Positions 30,801 to 42,000 of a DNA stretch of 64,000 bases are shown piece by piece (position 1 is the stretch's first letter; every line of letters begins with the position of its first letter). Both the position numbers and the translations under genes were made by a program. The notes under the pieces are model-generated. The model was not told where the DNA came from and searched no databases. It saw nothing but the letters and a program-made list of their open reading frames with translations. The DNA is taken from NCBI GenBank assembly GCA_949126835.1, contig CASBPS010000186.1, forward strand, positions 864,701 through 928,700, written 5' to 3'. The stretch comes from Anisus vortex. Lineage: Eukaryota; Mollusca; Gastropoda; Planorbidae.

Positions 30801-30856
30801 GTGTTGTTAGGAGAATGTGTGGAGTTTGAGTAGGTAGGAGAATGTGGGGAGTTTGT
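24816..30856 (+). repeat. 3,019-bp tandem duplication, nearly identical copies
   Basis: About 24,816-27,835 and 27,836-30,856 match with a constant 3,019-bp offset and no indel that I can find. Differences seen: gtatggag (26,226) against gctggcag (29,245), tataaaaatg against tataagaatg (about 26,245/29,264), and taggagaatgc against tagaagaatgc (about 27,344/30,363). This is the most recent expansion of the left domain. Confidence 0.85.
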
Positions 30857-33800
30857 GTGGGTAGGAAAATGCGGGGAGTTTGTGTGTAGTAAAATGTGGG
30901 GAGTTTGTGTGGGTAGGAGAATGTGGGGAGTTTGTGTGTAGGAGAATGTGGGGAGTTTGTGTGTAGGACAATGTGGGGAGTTTGTGTGTAGGAGAATGTC
31001 GGGAGTTTGTGTGTAGGAGAATGTGGGGGGTTTGTGCGTAGGAGAATGTGGGGAGTTTGTGTATAGGAGAATGTGGGGAGTTTGTGTGTAGGAGAGTGTG
31101 GGGAGTTTGTGTGGGTAGGAGAATGCGGGGAGTTTGGGTTTTTTGGGAGAATGTGTCGAGTTTGTGTGGGTAGGAGAATGTGGGAAGTTTGTGTGGGTAG
31201 GAGAATGTGGAGAGTTTTTGTGTAGGAGAATGTGGGGAGTTTGTGTGGGTAGGAGAATGCTGGCAGTTTGTGTGTAGGAGAATGTTGGTAGTTTGTGTGT
31301 AGGAGAATGCGGGGAGTTTGTTTGTAGGAGAATGCGTGGAGTTTGTGTGGGTAGGAGAATGCGGGGAGTTTGTGTTTTTAGGAGAATGTGGTGGAGTTTG
31401 TGTGGGTCGGAGAATGTGGGATGTTTGTGTGGGTAGGAGAATGCGGGAAGTTTTTGTTGTTAGAAGAATGTGTGGAGTTTGTGTGGGTAGGAGAATGTGT
31501 GAAGTTTGCGTTGTTAGGAGAATGTGTGGAGTTTGTCTGGGTAGGAGAGTGTGGGGAGTTTGTGTGGGTAGGAGAATGCGGGGAGTTTGTGTGTAGTAAA
31601 ATGTGGGGAGTTTGTGTGTAGGAGAAAGTGGGGAGTTTGTGTGTATGAGAATGTGGGGAGTTTGTGTGTAGGAGAATGTGGGGGGTTTGTGTGTAGGAGA
31701 ATGTGGGGAGTTTGTGTATAGGAGAATGTGGGGAGTTTATGTGTAGGAGAATTCGGGGAGTTTGTATAAAGGAGAATGTGGCAAGTTTGTGTGGGTAGGA
31801 GAATGTGGGAAGTTTGTGTGGGTAGGAGAATGTGGGGAGTTTCTGTGTAGGAAAATGTGGGGAGTTTGTGTGGGTAGGAGAATGCGGAGAGTTTGTGTGT
31901 AGGAGAATGTGTGGAGTTTGGGTGGGTAGGAGAATGCGGGGAGTTTGTGTTGTTAGGAGAATGTGGGGAGTTTGTGTGGGTAGAAGAATGTGGGGAGTTT
32001 GTGTGGGTAGGAGAATGAGGGGAGTTTGTGTGGGTAGGAGAATGTGGGGAGCTTGTGTGGGTACGAGAATGCGGGGAATTTGTGTGTAGATGAATGTGTG
32101 GAGTTTGTGTGAGTAGGAGAATGTTAGGAGTTTGTGTGGGTAGGAGAATGTGGGGAGTTTGTGTGGGTAGGAGAATGCGGGGAGTTTGTGTGTAGGAGAA
32201 TGTGGGGAGTTTGTGTGTAGGAGAATGTGTGGAGTTTGTGTGTAGGAGAATGTGGGGAGTTTGTGTGTAGGAGAATGTTGGTAGTTTGTGTGTAGGAGAA
32301 TGCGGGGAGTTTGTGTGTAGAAGAATGCGGGGAGTTTGTGTTTTTAGGAGAATGTGGTGGAGTTTTTGTGGGTAGGAGAATGTGGGAAGTTTGTGTGAGT
32401 AGGAGAATGTGGGAAATTTGTGTTGTTAGGAGAATGTGGGGAGTTTGTGTGGGTAGGAGATTGTGGGGAGTTTGTGTGTAGTAAACTGTGGGGAGTTTGT
32501 GTGGGTAGGAGAATGTGGGTAGTTTGTGTGTAGGAGAATGTGTGGAGTTTGTGTGGGTAGGAGAATGTGGGGAGTTTGTGTGGGTAAGAGAATGTGGGGA
32601 GTTTGTGTGGGTAGTAGAATGTGGGGAGTTTGTGTGGGTAAGAGAATGTGAGAGTTTGTGTTGTTAGGAGAATGTGTGAAGTTTGTGTGGCTAGGAGAAT
32701 GTGGAAAGTTTGTGTGGGTAGGAGAATGCGTGGAGTTTGTGTTGTTAGGACAATGTGGGGAGTTTGTGTGGCTAGGAAAATGTGGGGAGTTTGTGTGGGT
32801 AGGAGAATGTATGGAGTTTGTGTAATTAAAAGTATGAGGGGAGTTTGTCGTGGGTAGGAGAATGTGGGAAGTTTGTGTGGGTAAGAGAAAGTGGGGAGTG
32901 TGTGTGGGTAGGAGAATGTGGGGAGTTTGTGTGGGTAGGAGAATGTGGGGAGTTTGTGTTGTTAGGAGAATTTGTGGAGTTTGTGTGGGTAGGAGAATGT
33001 GGGGAGTTTGTGTGGGTAGGAGAATGTGGGGAGTTTGTGTGGGTAGGAGAATGCGGGGAGTTTGTGTGTAGGAGAATGTGTGGAGTTTGTGTGGGTAGGA
33101 GAATGCGGGGAGTTTGTGTTGTTAGGAGAATGTGTGGAGTTTGTGTGGGTAGAAGAATGTGGGGAGTTTGTATGGGTAGGAGAATGAGGGGAGTTTGTGT
33201 GGGTAGGAGAATGTGGGGAGCTTGTGTGGGTACGAGAATGCGACGAATTTGTGTGTAGAAGAATGTGTGGAGTTTGTGTTGGTATGAGAATGCGGGAAGT
33301 TTGTGTTGTTACGAGAATGTGTGGAGTTTGTGTGTGTAGGAGAATGTGGGGAGTTTGTGTGGGTAAGAGAATGTGGGGAGTTTGTGTGGGTAGGAGAATG
33401 CGGGGAGTTTGTGTTGTTACGAGAATGTGTGGAGTTTGTGTGAGTAGGAGAATGTGGGGAGTTTGTGTGGGTAGGAGAATGTGGGGAGTTTGTGTGGGTA
33501 GGAGAATGCAGGGAGTTTGTGTGTAGGAGAATGTAGGGAGTTTGTGTGTAGGAGAATGTGTGGAGTTTGTGTGTAGGAGAATTTGGGGAGTTTGTGTGTA
33601 GGAGAATGTTGGTAGTTTGTGTGTAGGAGAATGCGGAGAGTTTGTGTGTAGGAGAATGCGGGGAGTTTGTGTTGTTAGGAGAATGTGGGGAGTTTGTGTG
33701 GGTAGAAGAATGTGTGGAGTTTGTGTGGGTATGAGAATGCGGGGAGTTTGTGTTGTTAGGAGAATGTGGGGAGTTTGTGTGGGTAGAAGAATGTGGGGAG

Positions 33801-34299
33801 TTTGTGTGGGTAGGAGAATGAGGGGAGTTTGTGTGGGTAGGAGAATGTGGGGAGCTTGTGTGGGTACGAGAATGCGGGGAATTAGTGTGTAGATGAATGT
33901 GTGGAGTTTGTGTGAGTAGGAGAATGTTAGGAGTTTGTGTGGGTAGGAGAATGTGGGGAGTTTGTGTGGGTAGGAGAATGCGGGGAGTTTGTGTGTAGGA
34001 GAATGTGGGGAGTTTGTGTGTAGGAGAATGTGTGGAAATTGTGTGTAGGAGAATGTGGGGAGTTTGTGTGTAGGAGAATGTTTGTAGTTTGTGTGTAGGA
34101 GAATGCGGGGAGTTTGTGTGTAGAAGAATGCGGGGAGTTTGTGTTTTTAGGAGAATGTGGTGGAGTTTGTGTGGGTAGGAGAATGTGGGAAGTTTGTGTG
34201 AGTAGGAGAATGTGGGAATTTTGTGTTGTTAGGAGAATGTGGGGAGTTTGTGTGGGAAGGAGATTGTGGGGAGTTTGCGTGTAGGAGAATGTGTGGAGT

Positions 34300-37200
34300 T
34301 TGTGTGGGTAGGAGAATGTGGGGAGTTTGTGTGGGTAAGAGAATGTGGGGAGTTTGTGTGGGTAGTAGAATGTGGGAAATTTGTGTGGGTAAGATAATGT
34401 GAGAGTTTGTGTTGTTAGGAGAATGTGTGAAGTTTGTGTGGCTAGGAGAATGTGGAAAGTTTGTGTGGGTAGGAGAATGCGGGGAGTTTGTGTTGTTAGG
34501 ACAATGTGAAGAGTTAGTGTGGCTAGGAAAATGTGGGGAGTTTGTGTGGGTAGGAGAATGTATGGAGTTTGTGTAAGTAAAAGAATGAGGGGAGTTTGTC
34601 GTGGGTAGGAGAATGTGGGAAGTTTGTGTGGGTAAGAGAATGTGGGGAGTGTGTGTGGAAAGGAGAATGTGGGGAGTTTGTGTGGGTAGGAGAATGCGAG
34701 GAGTTTGTGTTGTTAGGAGAATTTGTGAAGTTTGTGTGGGTAGGAGAATGTGGGGAGTTTGTGTGGGTAGGAGAATGTGGGGAGTTTGTGTGGGTAGGAG
34801 AATGCGGGGAGTTTGTGTGTAGGAGAATGTGTGGAGTTTGTGTGGGTAGGAGAATGCGGGGAGTTTGTGTTGTTAGGAGAATGTGTGGAGTTTGTGTGGG
34901 TAGAAGAATGTGGGGAGTTTGTATGGGTAGGAGAATGAGGGGAGTTTGTGTGGGTAGGAGAATGTGGGGAGCTTGTGTGGGTACGAGAATGCGGGGAATT
35001 TGTGTGTAGAAGAATGTGTGGAGTTTGTGTGGGTAGGAGAATGCGGGGAGTTTGTGTTGTTACGAGAATGTGTGGAGTTTGTGTGAGTAGAAGAATGTGG
35101 GGGGTTTGTGTGGGTAAGAGAATGTGGGGAGTTTGTGTGGGTAGGAGAATGCGGGGAGTTTGTGTTGTTACGAGAATGTGTGGAGTTTGTGTGAGTAGGA
35201 GAATGTGGGGAGTTTGTGTGGGTAGGAGAATGCGGGGAGTTTGTGTGGGTAGGAGAATGCGGGGAGTTTGTGTGTAGGAGAATGTAGGGAGTTTGTGTGT
35301 AGGAGAATGTGTGGAGTTTGTGTGTAGGAGAATGTGGGGAGTTTGTGTGTAGGAGAATGTTGGTAGTTTGTGTGTAGGAGAATGCGGGGAGTTTGTGTGT
35401 AGGAAAATGCGGGGAGTTTGTGTTTTTAGGAGAATGTGGTGGAGTTTGTGTGGGTAGGAGAATGTGGGAAGTTTGTGTTGTTAGGAGAATGTGTGGAGTT
35501 TGTGTGGGTAGGAGAATGTGGGGAGTTTGTGTGGGTAGGAAAATGCGGGGAGTTTGTGTGTAGTAAAATTTGGGGAGTTTGTGTGGGTAGGAGAATGTGG
35601 GGAGTTTGTGTGTAGGAGAATGTGGGGAGTTTGTGTGTAGGAGAATGTGAGGAGTTTGTGTGTAGGAGAATGTGGGGAGTTTGTGTGTAGGAGAATGTGG
35701 GGAGTTTGTGTGTAGGCGATAGTGGGGGTTTGTGCGTAGGAGATTGTGGGGAGTTTGTGTATAGGAGAATGTGGGGAGTTTGTGTGTAGGAGAATGTGGG
35801 GAGTTTGTGTGGGTAGGAGAATGCGGGGAGTTTGTGTTTTTGGGAGAATGTGTCGAGTTAGTGTGGGTAGGAGAATGTGGGAAGTTTGTGATGGTAGGAG
35901 AATGTGGGGAGTTTTTGTGTAGGAGAATGTGGGGAGTTTGTGTGGGTAGGAGAATGCTGGCAGTTTGTGTGTAAGAGAATGTGGGGAGTTTGTGTGTAGG
36001 AGAATGTGGAGAGTTTGTGTGTAGGAGAATGTTGGTAGTTTGTGTGTAGGAGAATGCGGGGAGTTTGTTTGTAGGAGAATGTGGGGAGTTTGTGTGGGTA
36101 GGAGAATGCGGGATGTTTTTGTGAGTAGGAGAATGCGGGAAGTTTGTGTTGTTGGAAGAATGTGTGGAGTTTGTGTGGGTAGGAGAATTTGGGGAGTTTG
36201 TGTGGGTAGGAGAATGCGGGGAGTTTGTGTGTAGTAAAATGTGGGGAGTTTGTGTGTAGGAGAATGTGGGGAGTTTGTGTGTAGGAGAATGTGGGGAGTT
36301 TGTGTGTAGGAGAATGTGGGGGGTTTGTGTGTAGAAGAATGTGGGGAGTTTGTGTATAGGAGAATGTGGGGAGTTTATGTGTAGGAGAATTCGGGGAAAT
36401 TTTTTAAAGGAGAATGTGGCGAGTTTGTGTGGGTAGGAGAATGTGGGAAGTTTGTGTGGGTAGGAGAATGTGGGGAGTTTTTGTGTAGGAGAATGTGGGG
36501 AGTTTGTGTGGGTAGGAGAATGCTGGCAGTTTGTGTGTAGGAGAATGTGGGGAGTTTGTGTGTAGGAGAATGTGGGGAGTTTGTGTGAAGAAGAATGTCA
36601 GGAGTTTGTGTGTAGGAGAATGCGGGGAGTTTGTGTGTAGGAGAATGTGGGGAGTTTGTGTGGGTAGGAGAATGCGGGGAGTTTGTGTGTAGGAGAATGT
36701 GGGGAGTTTGTGTGGGTAGGAGAATGCGGGGAGTTTGTGTGTAGAAGAATGTGTGGAGTTTGTGTGGGTAGGAGAATGGTAGGGGAGTTTGTGTTGTTAG
36801 GTGAATGTGTGTAGTTTGTGTGGGTAGGAGAATGTGGGGAGTTTGTGTGGGTAGGAGAATGTGGGGAGTGTGTATGGGTAGGAGAATGTGGGGAGTGTGT
36901 GTGGGTAGGAGATTGTGGGGAGTTTGTGTTGGTAGCAGAATGTGGGGAGTTTGTATGTAGGAGAATGTGGGGAGTTTGGGTGTAGGAGAATGTGGGGAGT
37001 TTGTGTGTAGGAGAATGTGGGGAGTTTGTGTGTAGGAGAATGTGGGGAGTTTGTGTGGGTAGGAGAATGCGGGGAGTTTGTGTTTTAAGGAGAAGGTGTG
37101 GAGTTTGTGTGGGTAGGAGAATGTGGGAAGTTTGTGTGGGTAGGAGAATGTGGGAAGTTTGTGTTGTTGGGATAATGTGTGGAGTTTGTGTGGGTAAGAG

Positions 37201-37559
37201 AATGTGGGAAGTTTGTGTTGTTAGGAGAATGTGTGGAGTATGTGTGGGTAGGAGAATGTGGGGAGTTTGTGTGGGTAGGAGAATCCGGGGAGTTTGTGTG
37301 TAGGAGAATGTGTGGAGTTTGTGTGGGTAGGAGAATGCGGGGAGTTTGAGTGTCGGAGAATGTAGGGAGTTTGTGTGTAGGAGAATGCGGGGAGTTTGTG
37401 TGTAGGAGAATGTGGGGAGTTTGTGTGTAGGAGAATGCGGCGAGTTTGTGTGTAGGAGAATGTGTGGAGTTTGTGTGTAGGAAAATGTGGAGAGTTTGTA
37501 TGTAGGAGAATGTGGGGAGTTTGTGTGTAGGAGAATGTGGGGAGTTTGTGTGTAGGAGA
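34300..37559 (+). repeat. First copy of the 26.46-kb super-repeat start
   Basis: This block shares a series of rare variants, in the same order, with 60,765-64,000: gataatgtgagag (34,393), gacaatgtgaagagttag (about 34,500), gtggaaaggag (about 34,656), gtgatggtagg (about 35,888) and gaatggtaggggag (about 36,774). The offset is 26,465 bp at the start. Confidence 0.85.
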
Positions 37560-38829
37560 ATGTGTGGAGTTTGTGTTGTTAGGAGAATGTGGGGAGCTTG
37601 TGTGTAAGAGAATGCGGGGAGTTTGTGTGTAGGAGAATGTGGGGAGTTTGTGTGGGTAGGAGAAAGTGGGGAGTTTGTGTTTTTAGAAGCATGTGTGGAG
37701 TTGTAGGGGTAGGAGAATGTGAGAAGTTTGTGTTGTTAGGAGAATGTGTGAAGTTTGTTTTGTTAGGAGAATGTGTGAAGTTTGTGTTGTTAGGAGAATG
37801 TGTGGAGTTTGTGTGGGTAGGAGAATGTGGGGAGTTTTTGTGGGTAGGAGAATGTTGGTAGTTTGTGTGTAGAAGAATGCGGGGAGTTTGTGTTTAGGAG
37901 AATGTTGGGAGTTTGTGTGGGTAGGAGAATGCGGGGAGTTTGTGTTTTTAGGAAAATGTGTGGAGTTTGTGTGGGTAGGAGAATGTGGGAAGTTTGTGTG
38001 GGTAGGAGAATGTGGGAAGTTTGTGTTGTTAGGAGAATGTGTGGAGTTTGTGTGGGTAGAAGAATGTGTGAAGTTTGCGTTGTTAGGAGAATGTGTGGAG
38101 TTTGTGTGGGTAGGTAAATGTGGGGAGTTTGTGTGGGTAGGAGAATGCGGGGAGTTTGTGTGTAGGAGAATGTGGGGAGTTTGTGTGTAGGAGAATGTAG
38201 GGAGTTTGTGTGTAGGAGAATGTGGGGGGTTTGTGTGTAGGAGAATGTGGGGAGTTTGTGTGTAAGAGAATGTGGGGAGTTTGTGTGTAGGAGAATGCGG
38301 GGAGTTTGTGTGTAGGAGAATGTGGGGAGTTTGTGTTTTTAGGAGAATGTTTCGAGTTTGTGTGGGTAGGAGAATTTGGGAAGTTTGTGTGGGTAGGAGA
38401 ATGTGGGGAGTTTTTGTGTAGGAGAATGTGGGGAGTTTGTGTGGGTAGGAGAATGCTGGGAGTTTGTGTGTAGGAGAATGTGGGGAGTTTGTGTGTAGGA
38501 GAATGTGGGGAGTTTGTGTGTAGAAGAATGTCAGGAGTTTGTGTGTAGGAGAATGCGGGGAGTTTGTGTGTAGGAGAATGTGGGGAGTTTGTGTGTAGGA
38601 GAATGTGGGGAGTTTGTGTGTAGGATAATGTGGGGGGTTTGTGTGTAGGAGAATGTGGGGAGTTTGTGTATAGGAGAATGTTGGGGGTTTATGTGTAGGA
38701 GAATTCGGGAAGTTTGTATAAAGGAGAATGTGGCGAGTTTGTGTGGGTAGGAGAATGTGGGAAGTTTGTGTGGGTAGGAGAATGTAGGGAGTTTTTGTGT
38801 AGGAGAATGTGGGGAGTTTGTGTGGGTAG

Positions 38830-41800
38830 GAGAACGCTGGCAGTTTGTGTTTAGGAGAATGTGGGGAGTTTGTGTGTAGGAGAATGTGGGGAGTTTGTGT
38901 GAAGAAGAATGTCAGGAGTTTGTGTGTAGGAGAATACGGGGAGTTTGTGTGTAGGAGAATGCGGGGAGTTTGTGTGGGTAGGAGAATGCGGGGAGTTTGT
39001 GTGTAGGAGAATGTGGGGAGTTTGTGTGGGTAGGAGAATGCGGGGAGTTTGTGTGTAGAAGAATGTGTGGAGTTTGTGTGGGTAGGAGAATGGGCGGGGA
39101 GTTTGTGTTGTTAGGCGAATGTGTAGTTTGTGTGGGTAGGAGAATGTGGGGAGTTTGTGTGGGTAGGAGAATGTGGAAAGTGTGTATGGGTAGGAGAATG
39201 TGGGGAGTTTGTGTGGGTAGGAGTAGGAAAATTTGGGGAATTTTTGTGTGGGTAGGAGAATGTGGGGAGTTTGTGTGTAGGAGAATGTGGGGAGTTTGTG
39301 TGTAGGAGAATGTGGGGAGTTTGTGTGGGTAGGAGAATGCGGGGAGTTTGTGTTTTTAGGAGAATGTGTGGAGTTTGTGTGGGTAGGGGAATGTGGGAAG
39401 TTTGTGTTGTTAGGAGAATGTGTGGAGTATGTGTGGGTAGGAGAATGTGGGGAGTTTGTGTGGGTAGGAGAATCCGGGGAGTTTGTGTGTAGGAGAATGT
39501 GGGGAGTTTGTGTGGGTAGGAGAATGCGGGGAGTTTGAGTGTAGGAGAATGTAGGGAGTTTGTGTGTAGGAGAATGCGGGGAGTTTGTGTGTAGGAGAAT
39601 GTGGGGAGTTTGTGTGGGTAGGAGAATGCGGGGAGTTTGTGTGTAGGAGAATGCGGCGAGTTTGTGTGTAGGAGAATGTGTGGAGTTTGTGTGTAGGAAA
39701 ATGTGGAGAGTTTGTATGTAGGAGAATGTGGGGAGTTTGTGTGTAGGAGAAAATGGGGAGTTTGTGTTGTTAGGAGAATGTGGGGAGCTTGTGTGTATGA
39801 GAATGCGGGGAGTTTGTGTGTAGGAGAATGTGGGGAGTTTGTGTGGGTAGGAGAAAGCGGGGAGTTTGTGTTTTTAGAAGAATGTGTGGAGTTTGTAGGG
39901 GTAGGAGAATGTGAGAAGTTTGTGTTGTTAGGAGATTGTGTGGAGTTTGTGTTGTTAGGAGAATGTGTGAAGTTTGTGTTGTTAGGAGAATGTGTGGAGT
40001 TTGTGTGGATAGGAGAATGTGGGGAGTTTTTTTGGGTAGGAGAATGTTGGTAGTTTGTGTGTAGAAGAATGCGGGGAGTTTGTGTGTAGGAGAATGTTGG
40101 GAGTTTGTGTGGGTAGGAGAATGCGGGGAGTTTGTGTTTTTAGGAGAATGTGTGGAGTTTGTGTGGGTAAGAGAATGTGGGAAGTTTGTGTGGTTAGGAG
40201 AATGTGGGAAGTTTGTGTTGTTAGGAGAATGTGTGGAGTTTGTGTGGGTAGGAGAATGTGGGGAGTTTGTGTGGGTAGGAGAATGCGGGGAGTTTGTTTG
40301 TAGTAAAATGTGGGGAGTTTGTGTGGGTAGGAGATTGTGGGGAGTTTGTGTGTAGGATAATGTGGGGAGTTTGTGTGTAGGAGAATGTGGGGAGTTTGTG
40401 TGTAGGAGAATGTGGGGAGTTTGTGTGGGTAGGAGAACGCTGGCAGTTTGTGTTTAGGAGAATGTGGGGAGTTTGTGTGTAGGAGAATGTGGGGAGTTTG
40501 TGTGAAGAAGAATGTCAGGAGTTTGTGTGTAGGAGAATACGGGGAGTTTGTGTGTAGGAGAATGCGGGGAGTTTGTGTGGGTAGGAGAATGCGGGGAGTT
40601 TGTGTGTAGGAGAATGTGGGGAGTTTGTGTGGGTAGGAGAATGCGGGGAGTTTGTGTGTAGAAGAATGTGTGGAGTTTGTGTGGGTAGGAGAATGGGCGG
40701 GGAGTTTGTGTTGTTAGGCGAATGTGTAGTTTGTGTGGGTAGGAGAATGTGGGGAGTTTGTGTGGGTAGGAGAATGTGGAAAGTGTGTATGGGTAGGAGA
40801 ATGTGGGGAGTTTGTGTGGGTAGGAGTAGGAAAATTTGGGGAATTTTTGTGTGGGTAGGAGAATGTGGGGAGTTTGTGTGTAGGAGAATGTGGGGAGTTT
40901 GTGTGTAGGAGAATGTGGGGAGTTTGTGTGGGTAGGAGAATGCGGGGAGTTTGTGTTTTTAGGAGAATGTGTGGAGTTTGTGTGGGTAGGGGAATGTGGG
41001 AAGTTTGTGTTGTTAGGAGAATGTGTGGAGTATGTGTGGGTAGGAGAATGTGGGGAGTTTGTGTGGGTAGGAGAATCCGGGGAGTTTGTGTGTAGGAGAA
41101 TGTGGGGAGTTTGTGTGGGTAGGAGAATGCGGGGAGTTTGAGTGTAGGAGAATGTAGGGAGTTTGTGTGTAGGAGAATGCGGGGAGTTTGTGTGTAGGAG
41201 AATGTGGGGAGTTTGTGTGGGTAGGAGAATGCGGGGAGTTTGTGTGTAGGAGAATGCGGCGAGTTTGTGTGTAGGAGAATGTGTGGAGTTTGTGTGTAGA
41301 AAAATGTGGAGAGTTTGTATGTAGGAGAATGTGGGGAGTTTGTGTGTAGGAGAAAATGGGGAGTTTGTGTTGTTAGGAGAATGTGGGGAGCTTGTGTGTA
41401 TGAGAATGCGGGGAGTTTGTGTGTAGGAGAATGTGGGGAGTTTGTGTGGGTAGGAGAAAGCGGGGAGTTTGTGTTTTTAGAAGAATGTGTGGAGTTTGTA
41501 GGGGTAGGAGAATGTGAGAAGTTTGTGTTGTTAGGAGATTGTGTGGAGTTTGTGTTGTTAGGAGAATGTGTGAAGTTTGTGTTGTTAGGAGAATGTGTGG
41601 AGTTTGTGTGGGTAGGAGAATGTGGGGAGTTTTTTTGGGTAGGAGAATGTTGGTAGTTTGTGTGTAGAAGAATGCGGGGAGTTTGTGTGTAGGAGAATGT
41701 TGGGAGTTTGTGTGGGTAGGAGAATGCGGGGAGTTTGTGTTTTTAGGAGAATGTGTGGAGTTTGTGTGGGTAAGAGAATGTGGGAAGTTTGTGTGGTTAG

Positions 41801-42000
41801 GAGAATGTGGGAAGTTTGTGTTGTTAGGAGAATGTGTGGAGTTTGTGTGGGTAGGAGAATGTGGGGAGTTTGTGTGGGTAGGAGAATGCGGGGAGTTTGT
41901 TTGTAGTAAAATGTGGGGAGTTTGTGTGGGTAGGAGATTGTGGGGAGTTTGTGTGTAGGATAATGTGGGGAGTTTGTGTGTAGGAGAATGTGGGGAGTTT
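38830..42000 (+). repeat. 1,603-bp repeat pair inside copy A
   Basis: Two successive copies at a constant 1,603-bp offset, with marker gtaggagtagg at 39,217 and 40,820. They differ at taggaaaatg (about 39,691) against tagaaaaatg (about 41,296), and the first copy has a private gtggatagg (about 40,008). Confidence 0.87.

Larger units (their letters stand above)
17030..31100 (+). repeat. Left domain: 2.2-3.05-kb higher-order repeat, five copies
   Basis: A rare unit, gtgaggcaaggagaatg, marks each copy and starts at about 17,703, 20,297, 22,489, 25,534 and 28,553, giving spacings of 2,594, 2,192, 3,045 and 3,019 bp. A second marker series, gaatgtgggacatttgtg, follows each at a constant phase. 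Copies differ by gain or loss of whole units and by single-base variants. Confidence 0.85.
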
